A DNA stretch of 39,327 bases from NCBI RefSeq assembly GCF_017873555.1, contig NZ_JAGGKE010000019.1:1-39327 (forward strand), read 5' to 3'. Source of the stretch: Halorubrum trapanicum. GTDB lineage: Archaea > Halobacteriota > Halobacteria > Halobacteriales > Haloferacaceae. A program made the translations under genes and the position numbers. Below are positions 32,597 to 39,327 of the stretch, one piece after another. How positions within the stretch are numbered: the stretch's first letter is position 1; the number at the start of each line of letters is the position of its first letter. The notes beneath the pieces were generated by a model. That model saw only the letters and a program-made list of their open reading frames with translations. It had not been told where the DNA came from and did not search any database.

Positions 32597-33975
32597 TGGC
32601 GATAAACAGCGACGTCCTCGTGGTCGGCGGCGGTCTCGCCGCGATCACGGCCGCGGTGTCGGCGGCCCGCGAGGGCGCGGACGTGCGGCTCGTCTCCCAC
32701 AAGGCGAGCACGCTGCGGCAGGCCTCCGGGCTGATCGACGCGCTCGGCTACGTCCCGGCGACGGAGCCGGCCAAGCCCCTCCGAGACGGGCCACCGACCG
32801 CGGGGCGCGAACTCGACCCCGACGAGTGGCCCGATCCGGAGGGACCGCTCGCGGACCCGTACGAGGGGATCGAGCGGCTCCCGGAGTCGCACCCGTACCG
32901 GATCGTCGGGAGCGACGCGCTCCGGGACGGACTCGACCTCTTCGACGACCTCGCGGGCGACGCGTACCGCGGGGGACACACCGACCGCAACGCGCTCGTG
33001 CCGACGTTCGGCGGCGCGGTGAAGCCGACCGCGCGGTACCCCGCGGCCGCCGAGGCGGGACTCGCCAGCGACGACCGACCGATGCTGGTCGTCGGGTTCC
33101 GGTCGCTGACGGAGTACGACGCGCGCGCCTTCGCGGGGCGGCTGGAGGCAGCGGGCGTCCCGTTCGACGCCGCGGGGGCCGAGGTCGAGTTCGCGGAGGC
33201 GTTCCGCGCCGACGCGAAGGTCACCCGGCTCGCGAAGGCGCTCGACCACGACGAGGAGATCGACGGCGTCCCCGCCCGCGAGGCGCTCGCGAAGGCGGTC
33301 TCCCCCCACCTCCACGACGTGGTCGACGAGTCGAGCGGCGTCGACCGCGTCGAGCGCGTCGGCTTCCCGGCGTTCCTCGGCGACGACGAGGGCGACGAGG
33401 TCCGCGCCGAGCTCGCGGACCGGCTCGGCGCCGACGTCTTCGAGATCCCGATGGGACCGCCGAGCCTCCCCGGACTCAGGCTGGAGGACCAGCTGTTCGA
33501 CGCGCTCGACGCCGAGGGCGTCCGGTTCGAGACCGGCAACCCCGTCGTCGGCGTCGAGTCCGCAACCGACGGGCGGGTGGAGTCGGTGGCGGTCGACCGG
33601 AAGGGGCGGACGGCGCCGTACGGCGCCGACGCGTTCGTGCTGGCGACCGGCGGTCTCGTCGGGAAGGGACTCGACTCCGACCGCGATGGCGTCCGCGAAC
33701 CCGTCTTCGACCTCCACGTCGACCAGCCGGAGGACCGGTACGAGTGGTTCGTCGACGACGCGTTCGGCGACCAGCCGTACGCGCGGTTCGGGGTGCGGCC
33801 CGACGAGCGGTGTCGGCCCACCGACGCCGAGGGGGAGGCACAGTACGAGAACGTGTTCGCGGCCGGCGGCGTCGTCGGCGGCGCGGACGCGGCGAGAGAG
33901 AAGTCCGCGAGCGGGGTCTCGCTCGCGACCGGCATCGTGGCCGGGCGGCAGGCGGCGACGGAGGCGACCCAATGA
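32596..33975 (+). CDS. glpB: Glycerol-3-phosphate dehydrogenase subunit B
   Basis: GlpB helps carry electrons from GlpA to GlpC. The 459-residue protein begins with a flavin-binding fold (SDVLVVGGGLAAITAAVSAAREG, two segments) and contains a second fold region near FVLATGGLVGKGLDSD and the C-terminal FAAGGVVGGADAAREK motif. The length agrees with E. coli GlpB. Its ATG overlaps the glpA stop by one base and its stop overlaps the glpC ATG by four bases, so the operon is strongly coupled. Confidence 0.95.
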   Translation: MAINSDVLVVGGGLAAITAAVSAAREGADVRLVSHKASTLRQASGLIDALGYVPATEPAKPLRDGPPTAGRELDPDEWPDPEGPLADPYEGIERLPESHPYRIVGSDALRDGLDLFDDLAGDAYRGGHTDRNALVPTFGGAVKPTARYPAAAEAGLASDDRPMLVVGFRSLTEYDARAFAGRLEAAGVPFDAAGAEVEFAEAFRADAKVTRLAKALDHDEEIDGVPAREALAKAVSPHLHDVVDESSGVDRVERVGFPAFLGDDEGDEVRAELADRLGADVFEIPMGPPSLPGLRLEDQLFDALDAEGVRFETGNPVVGVESATDGRVESVAVDRKGRTAPYGADAFVLATGGLVGKGLDSDRDGVREPVFDLHVDQPEDRYEWFVDDAFGDQPYARFGVRPDERCRPTDAEGEAQYENVFAAGGVVGGADAAREKSASGVSLATGIVAGRQAATEATQ

Positions 33976-35564
33976 CACGACACACGGAGGACGACGGAGA
34001 CGCGGGGGACGCGAACGGAACGACAGAAACGAGCGGCGGGCGCGACACGGGAGGTTGCGGCTGCGGAGAGCCGGCCCCGGGCGTGCCGGAGGCCGGCCGC
34101 GACGAGCAGCCGTCGATATTCGTCCCCGACGAGGGAGAGGTTCCGGAGGCGGACGCGATCGGCGCCCGCGGCTCCGGGTCCGTCGACTCGGGCGGCGCCG
34201 CCGGCGACCCCGCCGCGGAGCGCGCCGCCACCGACGGCGGCGTCGAGAGCGCGTCGAGCGGGAGCGCGACCGGCGGCACCGACTCGACGGAACTCGACCC
34301 GGACGCGTACGACCCCGTCGACGTGTTCCCCGGCGGCGACCTCGACCTCCGCGAGGGGGCCGACTCCTGTTACAAGTGCACGAGCTGTGACACCTCCTGT
34401 CCGGTGGCGGAGGTCGACGACGAGTTCCCCGGCCCGAAGTTCCAGGGCCCCGAGCAGTGGCGGCTCAAGCGGAAGGACGACCACGACATCGACGAGTCGA
34501 TCACCTCCTGTTCGAACTGTATGCGCTGTGACGACGCCTGCCCCTCCTCGGTGCCGCTCTCGCAGATGCACAACGAGGCGCGCGGGCAGTTCGTCGAGCG
34601 GCAGATGGAGAAGCTCTCCGTCGAGTACATTCGGAACCGGATCTTAGCGAACTACCACACGTCGGCGAGCCTCGCGAGCATGTTCCCGCGGACGGCGTCG
34701 TTCGCGATGAACTTCGGGCCGGCACGGTGGGCGATGGAGAAGGTGATGGGGATCCCCAAGGAGCGCGACTTCCCCGAGTTCGCCACGGAGACGTTCCGCG
34801 AGTGGTGGAAGGCGCGCGGCGGCGCGAAGGTGGAGAACCCCGACAAGCGCGTGGCGTACTTCCACGGCTGCTACTCCAACTACAACACCCCCGAGGTCGG
34901 CAAGGCGATGGTACGCGTCTACGAGCACTTCGGCTACGAGGTGATGGTGCCGCCCCAGAAGTGCTCGGGCACCCCGATGTTCGCGAACGGGATGCTGAAG
35001 GACGCCCGGCGCCACGCCGAGACGAACGTCGAGAACCTCGTCGAGGCCATCGGGGAGGGCGCCGACGTGGTCGCCTCCTGTACCTCCTGTTCGATGTCGC
35101 TCCGGCAGGAGTACCCCGAGCTGTTCGACCTCCACGGGATCGACGACCTCGCCGAACACACCTTCGAGGCGCTGGAGTACCTCCGGATCCACGAGGACCT
35201 GGAGGGCGAGCTCGACGCCGCCGGCGGGCTGGACGACGAGCGCGAGTTCGCGTACCACGCGCCGTGTCACGCCCGCAATCAGGGGCTCTCTCGGCAGGCC
35301 GTCGAGACGTTCCGCGACGTCGACGGCGTGACGATGGAGGATGTCGGCGACTCCTGTTCGGGCATCTCCGGCACCTACGGCTGGAAGGAGGAGAAGTACG
35401 AGAAGTCGATGGAGATCGGCGCGGAGATGTTCGAGCACATGGAGGACGCCGACGGCGAGGTCGGGATGACGGAGTGTCCGACCTGCGCGATGCAGATGGA
35501 ACACGGCACCGGTTACGAGATCGAACACCCCCTCCAGCTGCTGGAGCAGACGCTGGGCGCGTAG
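33972..35564 (+). CDS. glpC: Glycerol-3-phosphate dehydrogenase subunit C with long N-terminal extension
   Basis: GlpC anchors the complex and passes electrons to the quinone pool through two [4Fe-4S] clusters. The ligands are C133, C136, C139, C143 and C180, C183, C186, C190 (CxxCxxCxxxC twice). The C-terminal CCG-type domains include ASCTSCSMSL and GDSCSGISG. The protein is 530 residues, about 125 longer than E. coli GlpC. The extra N-terminal part is an acidic, Ser/Gly-rich stretch containing CGCG at 29-32 and no family match. ATG 33972 overlaps the glpB stop, which supports it over a much longer in-frame extension. Confidence 0.95.
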   Translation: MTRHTEDDGDAGDANGTTETSGGRDTGGCGCGEPAPGVPEAGRDEQPSIFVPDEGEVPEADAIGARGSGSVDSGGAAGDPAAERAATDGGVESASSGSATGGTDSTELDPDAYDPVDVFPGGDLDLREGADSCYKCTSCDTSCPVAEVDDEFPGPKFQGPEQWRLKRKDDHDIDESITSCSNCMRCDDACPSSVPLSQMHNEARGQFVERQMEKLSVEYIRNRILANYHTSASLASMFPRTASFAMNFGPARWAMEKVMGIPKERDFPEFATETFREWWKARGGAKVENPDKRVAYFHGCYSNYNTPEVGKAMVRVYEHFGYEVMVPPQKCSGTPMFANGMLKDARRHAETNVENLVEAIGEGADVVASCTSCSMSLRQEYPELFDLHGIDDLAEHTFEALEYLRIHEDLEGELDAAGGLDDEREFAYHAPCHARNQGLSRQAVETFRDVDGVTMEDVGDSCSGISGTYGWKEEKYEKSMEIGAEMFEHMEDADGEVGMTECPTCAMQMEHGTGYEIEHPLQLLEQTLGA

Positions 35565-35606
35565 ACGGGTCGGGTGAGCGGTCGCCGGGCGGACTGCGAG
35601 CGCGAG

Positions 35607-35642
35607 CCCGCCCGCCCGCCCGCCCGACCGCCCGCCCGCCCG
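35607..35642. repeat. CCCG tetranucleotide repeat x9
   Basis: Nine consecutive 4-bp units, all CCCG except the sixth (ACCG), fill 35607-35642 between glpC and the next gene. The 4-bp period is not compatible with conserved coding, and the stretch is outside the genes. Confidence 0.9.
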
Positions 35643-35712
35643 AATACCCCGTTCTCAACCCCGATAACTGTGCGGGAATCCTTATGACTCGGACCCGTTC
35701 AGTGCGGAACAC

Positions 35713-36723
35713 GTGACTCTCGAACAGTTTCTCGAACGCTTCGACGGACCCGAGCGCTCCGTGGTCGTCGTCAACCGCACCGACCCGGATCCCGTTTTGA
35801 ACATGCTCGTGGACACGTTCGGCGACGACGCAGTGCGAGTGGTGGACGGTCGCGTGACCGATCGCGCAGGCGACGGCCGGGAGATCGACCGCGCGGGCGA
35901 CGGCCGCGTGACCGACGGCGCGGGAGCAGTCGAGACCGACCGGAACGTCGGTCTGACCGCCCGCGAACTGGCGACGACCGGCGCGGTCGACGGCGAGGAC
36001 GAGGTCGTCCCGTCCATCGACGTCGAGGTGCTCCGCCGCCACGAGGGCGTCCCGTTCGACGGCGGCGACGCCGACGAGATCGAGAACCTCGTGCTGCTCA
36101 TGGAGGACGACGAGGTGGTGGCCGGCTCGACGCTCACCGAACTCGGCGACGCGGTGCTCTTCGTCAACTCGGACCTCTACATCACCGGCAGCCGGTCGCT
36201 GAGCGACGTCGACCTCCCGTCGGTGATAAGCGGTCTCGACGACGCGACGTTCACGCTCCGCGGGTATCCCGAGTCGAACCGACAGAAGCTGCTCCTCATC
36301 ACCGTCTCGCGATTCATCGAGCGGGCGGCGTGGACCGCCGGTGACGGCACCCTCCGCTCGTCGTTCCAGCGGCTCTCGCGCATCGACGACGAGGTCGGAA
36401 CGCGGACCGTCTACGAGCGGATCGCCGACACCGGCGTCGACACGCACCTCTACGGCGTCCCGGACGAACTCCCGGCGGACCTCGACGCGGTGATCCACGC
36501 CGGCGACGACTCCGACTTCACCGACAGCTGGTTCGTTGTCTATCGACCGCCGGAAGGGCCGCATTCCGCCGAGAGCGACCCGGACAGCGACCTCGTACGC
36601 GGAATCGAGGGCGGCGTCGGACTCCTCGCGGTGGAGACCGAGCCCCGCGTCTGGCGCGGCCTGTGGACGTTCGATACGGATCGGCTCTCGCGGATGAACC
36701 GCTACATCGAGCGGAACCTGTAG
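35713..36723 (+). CDS. DICT domain protein (probable sensory/regulatory)
   Basis: The 336-residue protein begins at GTG 35713; TCCTTATGAC (35679-35688) about 29 bp upstream supports a leaderless start. The core from about 110 to 260 resembles the DICT sensory domain, found with diguanylate cyclases and two-component systems: LFVNSDLYITGSRSLSDVDL, then LRGYPESNRQKLLLITVSRF and TVYERIADTGVDTHLYGVP. No output HTH or kinase domain is attached. Residues 45-71 are three copies of a 9-residue unit (DGRVTDRAG-type). It follows glpC by 148 bp on the same strand but probably has its own promoter. Confidence 0.78.
   Translation: MTLEQFLERFDGPERSVVVVNRTDPDPVLNMLVDTFGDDAVRVVDGRVTDRAGDGREIDRAGDGRVTDGAGAVETDRNVGLTARELATTGAVDGEDEVVPSIDVEVLRRHEGVPFDGGDADEIENLVLLMEDDEVVAGSTLTELGDAVLFVNSDLYITGSRSLSDVDLPSVISGLDDATFTLRGYPESNRQKLLLITVSRFIERAAWTAGDGTLRSSFQRLSRIDDEVGTRTVYERIADTGVDTHLYGVPDELPADLDAVIHAGDDSDFTDSWFVVYRPPEGPHSAESDPDSDLVRGIEGGVGLLAVETEPRVWRGLWTFDTDRLSRMNRYIERNL
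35845..35925 (+). repeat. 27-bp tandem repeat x3 in the DICT gene
   Basis: Three in-frame units encode DGRVTDRAG, DGREIDRAG and DGRVTDGAG (residues 45-71). They sit in a linker before the predicted DICT core. Confidence 0.85.
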
Positions 36724-36804
36724 CCTCGACACTAATTTCCTCCCGGCCGGCGCCGTCCGTATCCAACCCGTGCGTTCATATCCTCGGAGCGGTGACGGGC
36801 GGCC

Positions 36805-38211
36805 ATGTTCACGGAGCGGTCCGCGCTCGTCGACGACGGACGCCCGATGCGCGGGTACGGCGTCGCGGTGACCCCCGGCCGCGACGGGCCGCTGGTCCTC
36901 GTCGCCGGCTACGGCGAGCCGAACCGACTGTACGCCCGGGAGGGCGACCGCTTCGCCGACACCGCCTGCGGCATCGTCGCCGACGGGACGCGCCACGGGA
37001 TGGGCGTGTGCGCGGCCGACCTCGACGCCGACGGCTGCGAGGAGGTGTACGTCCACAACTGCGCGCGCGGCGTCGACGGCGGCGACCCCGACCTGCTCTT
37101 GAGCCGACTGGAGGCCGACCGGTACCGCTGGACCGACGTGTTCGCCCGCGAGGTGAACGCCGACCGCATCGACGTCCGCGCCGGCCGGTCGGTCGCCGCC
37201 CTCGACCGGCTGGGGACGGGTCGCTACGGTGTCGCCGTCTCCGGCTACGCCGCCCCGCTCGCCTTCTACGAGCTGGGCGACGACGGCGAGATCACCGACA
37301 TGGCCGAGGCGGTCGGGCTGGAGGTCGAGGGGGGCTGTCGCTCGCTGCTCGCGGTCCCGTATCGCTCCCGCGAGGGCGACCTGTTCGCGGGCGTCGAGAG
37401 CGGCCCGAACCGCCTCTTTAGCAACCGCGACGGCCACTACGCTCGGACCGACGGCGGCCCCGACCTCTCGGATCCGGGCGGCGACACGCGCGGCGCCGCG
37501 GTCGTCGACGAGGGTGGGACGTTCGCGCTCGCGGTCGGCAACGAGGCGGCGCCGAGCCGCCTCCTTCGCTGCGCGCCCGGCGGCGAGTACGACGACGTGG
37601 CACCGCCCGCGCTCCGCGACGCCGGCGCGGTCCGGACGGTGGTCGCCGCGGACTTCGACAACGACGGCCGAGAGGAGCTGTTCTTCAACGTCTGCGGCGC
37701 CGAGAACCGGCTGTTCGAGCGAGTGGACGGCTCCGGCGAGTCGTCGCGCTGGGAGTCCACCGCGCTCGGCGCGGCCGCGGAGCCGGACGGGTTCGGCACC
37801 GGCGCGGTGGCGGCCGACCTCGACGGCGACGGCGCGCTCGAGCTCCTCGTCGTCCACGGCGAGGTCGCCGCGCAGCCGGTGACGGCGTACAGCGACCCCG
37901 ACGCGGCGGACGCCGGCTGGCTCCGCGTGCGCCCGACGACGCGGCACGGCGCGCCGGCGCGGGGCGCCGTCGTCACGCTGGAGACCGCCGACGGCGTTCA
38001 GCGGCGGACGGTCGACGCCGGGGGCGGGTGCCTCTGCCAGACGGAGCCGGTCGCGCACTTCGGACTCGGAGACGCCGAGCCACGGCGCGTGGACGTGCGG
38101 TGGCCCGACGGCCGCGAACGCACCGTCGTCGGCCCGAGCGCGGACCGAGAGATCGCGGTCAAGCACCCGTCGCGGAAGGCGGCCGACCGCGACGCGCGGA
38201 CGACGCGATAG
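36805..38211 (+). CDS. ASPIC/UnbV and FG-GAP repeat protein (CRTAC1-like), no signal peptide
   Basis: The 468-residue protein has several FG-GAP/VCBS-like repeats with calcium-type Asp loops (DLDADGCEEVY, DFDNDGREELF and DLDGDGALELL), forming a probable beta-propeller. The C-terminal ASPIC/UnbV region (about 380-455) includes RPTTRHGAPARGAVVTL and VDVRWPDGRERTV. Members are usually exported, but this one starts MFTERSALVDDGR with no signal peptide, so it may be cytosolic or use another route. TTCATATCC at 36776-36784 lies about 26 bp before ATG 36805. Role unknown. Confidence 0.85.
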   Translation: MFTERSALVDDGRPMRGYGVAVTPGRDGPLVLVAGYGEPNRLYAREGDRFADTACGIVADGTRHGMGVCAADLDADGCEEVYVHNCARGVDGGDPDLLLSRLEADRYRWTDVFAREVNADRIDVRAGRSVAALDRLGTGRYGVAVSGYAAPLAFYELGDDGEITDMAEAVGLEVEGGCRSLLAVPYRSREGDLFAGVESGPNRLFSNRDGHYARTDGGPDLSDPGGDTRGAAVVDEGGTFALAVGNEAAPSRLLRCAPGGEYDDVAPPALRDAGAVRTVVAADFDNDGREELFFNVCGAENRLFERVDGSGESSRWESTALGAAAEPDGFGTGAVAADLDGDGALELLVVHGEVAAQPVTAYSDPDAADAGWLRVRPTTRHGAPARGAVVTLETADGVQRRTVDAGGGCLCQTEPVAHFGLGDAEPRRVDVRWPDGRERTVVGPSADREIAVKHPSRKAADRDARTTR

Positions 38212-38314
38212 CGGCCGAACGGCTCCGGTCGAGGGGTCGCGAGAGGGACCGCGCCCCGCGGCCAGAACTTGCCGCCCTTCGCGGGTTCAAGTGCCCGCGG
38301 GCGTACGGGGGAGT

Positions 38315-38515
38315 ATGGTGGATCCGACCTCGGAGCTCGAGGAGGACGTCGACGAGGAGTCCGCGCCGCGCTGCGCGACGTGCGGCGAGCCGGCGCTGGG
38401 GACCGGGCGCCGAACCGTCACGTGGGTCGACGGCGACGACGCCGTCCATCGACAGTTCTGTTCGGAGTCGTGTCGCGCGGACTGGGACGACGAGCGGCCG
38501 GCGGCGGACGGGTAA
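38315..38515 (+). CDS. Small zinc-ribbon-like haloarchaeal protein (possibly DUF7576)
   Basis: The 66-residue protein has CATCGEP near residues 20-26 and a C-x3-C pair (FCSESCRADW) about 28 residues later, a layout that could bind one zinc ion. The rest is acidic. I recall a haloarchaeal DUF7576 family like this; that name is from memory. ATG 38315 is chosen over one at 38291 because GGTTCAAG at 38283-38290 is about 28 bp upstream. Such small zinc proteins are frequent in haloarchaea; function unknown. Confidence 0.7.
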   Translation: MVDPTSELEEDVDEESAPRCATCGEPALGTGRRTVTWVDGDDAVHRQFCSESCRADWDDERPAADG

Positions 38516-38558
38516 TCCGGCGGGAGGCTTTTTGCCCGCGGGGGTGGTAGCGTTCGGT

Positions 38559-39245
38559 ATGATTTCGCTCGACGAGGCCGTGACGGCCCGACTGGAGTCA
38601 CACGGGGAGCGCTTCGAGGCCCTGATCGACCCCGACGCCGCGCTCGCGATCAAACGCGGGGAGTTCGAGGGGGACTTAGCGGAGGTCATCGCCGCGGAGG
38701 ACGTCTTCGAGAACGCCTCGCGGGGGGACCGGCCGGCCGAGGAGGACCTCGAGACCGTCTTCGGCACCACGGACCCGCTCGAGATCATCCCCGAGGTCGT
38801 CGAGCGCGGGGAGATACAGATCACCGCCGAGCAGCGCGCGGAGATGCAAGAGCGGAAGCACAACCAGCTGGTGAACACCATCACCCGAAACGCCGTGAAC
38901 CCGCAGATGGACGACTCGCCGCACCCGCCCGAGCGGATCGAGCGCGCGCTGGAGGAGGCGGGGTTCCAGATCGACCCGATGGAGCCGGTGGAGAACCAGG
39001 TCGACGACGCGCTCGAAGCGTTGCGTCCGGTGATCCCGATCCGGTTCGAGGAGGTGACGATGGCGGTTCAGCTCCCGGCCGACTACGCGGGGTCCGGCCA
39101 GGCGCAGATCCGGGAGTTCGGCGACTTAGAGCGCGAAGAGTGGCAGAACGACGGCTCGTGGGTCGGCGTGCTCACCTTCCCCGCCGGGCTCCAGAACGAC
39201 CTGTACGACCTCGTCAACGAGGTCACGTCGGGCATCCGTCTTTAG
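38559..39245 (+). CDS. SBDS ribosome maturation factor
   Basis: SBDS/SDO1 helps release the anti-association factor from the large ribosomal subunit in eukaryotes and is conserved in archaea. The 228-residue protein has the family plan: an N-terminal FYSH domain beginning MISLDEAVTARLE, the central VFGTTDPLEIIPEVVERGEIQIT (two segments), a helical middle, and the C-terminal RFEEVTMAVQLPADYAG ferredoxin-like domain. ATG 38559 is chosen because CTTTTTG (about 38528-38534) lies about 28 bp upstream and the upstream frame would run through the previous genes. It is transcribed alone. Confidence 0.93.
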   Translation: MISLDEAVTARLESHGERFEALIDPDAALAIKRGEFEGDLAEVIAAEDVFENASRGDRPAEEDLETVFGTTDPLEIIPEVVERGEIQITAEQRAEMQERKHNQLVNTITRNAVNPQMDDSPHPPERIERALEEAGFQIDPMEPVENQVDDALEALRPVIPIRFEEVTMAVQLPADYAGSGQAQIREFGDLEREEWQNDGSWVGVLTFPAGLQNDLYDLVNEVTSGIRL

Positions 39246-39327
39246 TTAAGCCTCACACCTCGGTTGTGTAGCGGTAGCGAGCGTCTCTTGTAAGATTGGT
39301 CGTTGCTGGTGGATCTTTTGAGCGTCT

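Noticed and set aside
32454..33971. In-frame extension of glpC upstream of its ATG
   Set aside because: It would read through glpA and glpB in another frame. ATG 33972 overlaps the glpB stop by four bases, the normal operon arrangement.
34501..38166. A 1221-codon open frame on the minus strand
   Set aside because: It covers glpC, the DICT gene and the ASPIC/UnbV gene in antisense. Its product is Arg/Val/Asp/Gly rich with no family motif, as expected of GC-rich codon shadows.

Overview
The window looks like chromosomal DNA from a haloarchaeon, most likely a Halorubrum-like member of the Haloferacales. The GC content is very high and the proteins are strongly acidic (Asp/Glu rich). Many genes have a TATA-like box about 24-30 bp before the start codon and no ribosome binding site, which is the leaderless pattern of haloarchaea. 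The gene content is archaeal: Pus10, archaeal-type CoaD, RNase P component 4, SBDS, an Orc/Cdc6-like AAA protein and haloarchaeal GshA. The genus is inferred, partly from a structured repeat element at 18533-18853 that I recall as common in Halorubrum.

Layout. Positions 1-600 hold the end of a probable transposase, a duplicated 3' tail of tRNA-Ser and the intact tRNA-Ser(TGA), and look like the edge of an integrated element. Positions 660-10650 carry mostly single-gene units: a possible GT-A/DUF2064-like protein, a type 1 IPP isomerase homologue without its catalytic cysteine, an AAA ATPase with a His-rich tail, a methyltransferase divergent from a GNAT acetyltransferase, an AI-2E family membrane protein, several haloarchaeal conserved proteins, an FAD oxidoreductase, and a MoaB-like protein with a His-rich N-terminus. 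Positions 10657-14607 are a tightly overlapped trpDFEG operon on the minus strand, with two TGTACA boxes in its promoter. Positions 14767-18395 carry a universal stress protein, Pus10, endonuclease III and a DoxX protein.

Positions 18396-18958 contain a three-hairpin repeat bounded by 9-bp direct repeats. Positions 18959-23267 group gshA, a winged-helix regulator, coaD with an overlapping membrane protein gene, and a CoA-disulfide-reductase-like flavoenzyme. This could be a low-molecular-weight thiol neighbourhood. Positions 23365-26150 carry small RNA-related and housekeeping genes: a COG1325 RNA-binding protein, a Trm112-like protein, RNase P component 4 and phosphoglycolate phosphatase. 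Positions 26250-27422 encode a divergent Orc1/Cdc6-like AAA protein.

Positions 27727-35564 form a glycerol catabolism locus. glpK and a multispanning membrane protein (candidate glycerol uptake protein) lie on the minus strand, and glpABC is divergent on the plus strand. Together they would take up and phosphorylate glycerol and oxidise glycerol-3-phosphate to dihydroxyacetone phosphate, with electrons passed to the membrane quinone pool. Downstream are a DICT-domain protein, an ASPIC/UnbV-FG-GAP repeat protein, a small zinc protein and SBDS.

Several genes carry in-frame tandem repeats in non-catalytic tails or linkers (3648-3725, 20643-20726, 32450-32593, 35845-35925). I see no CRISPR array, rRNA or complete insertion sequence. 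All family assignments come from reading motifs; no database search was possible.
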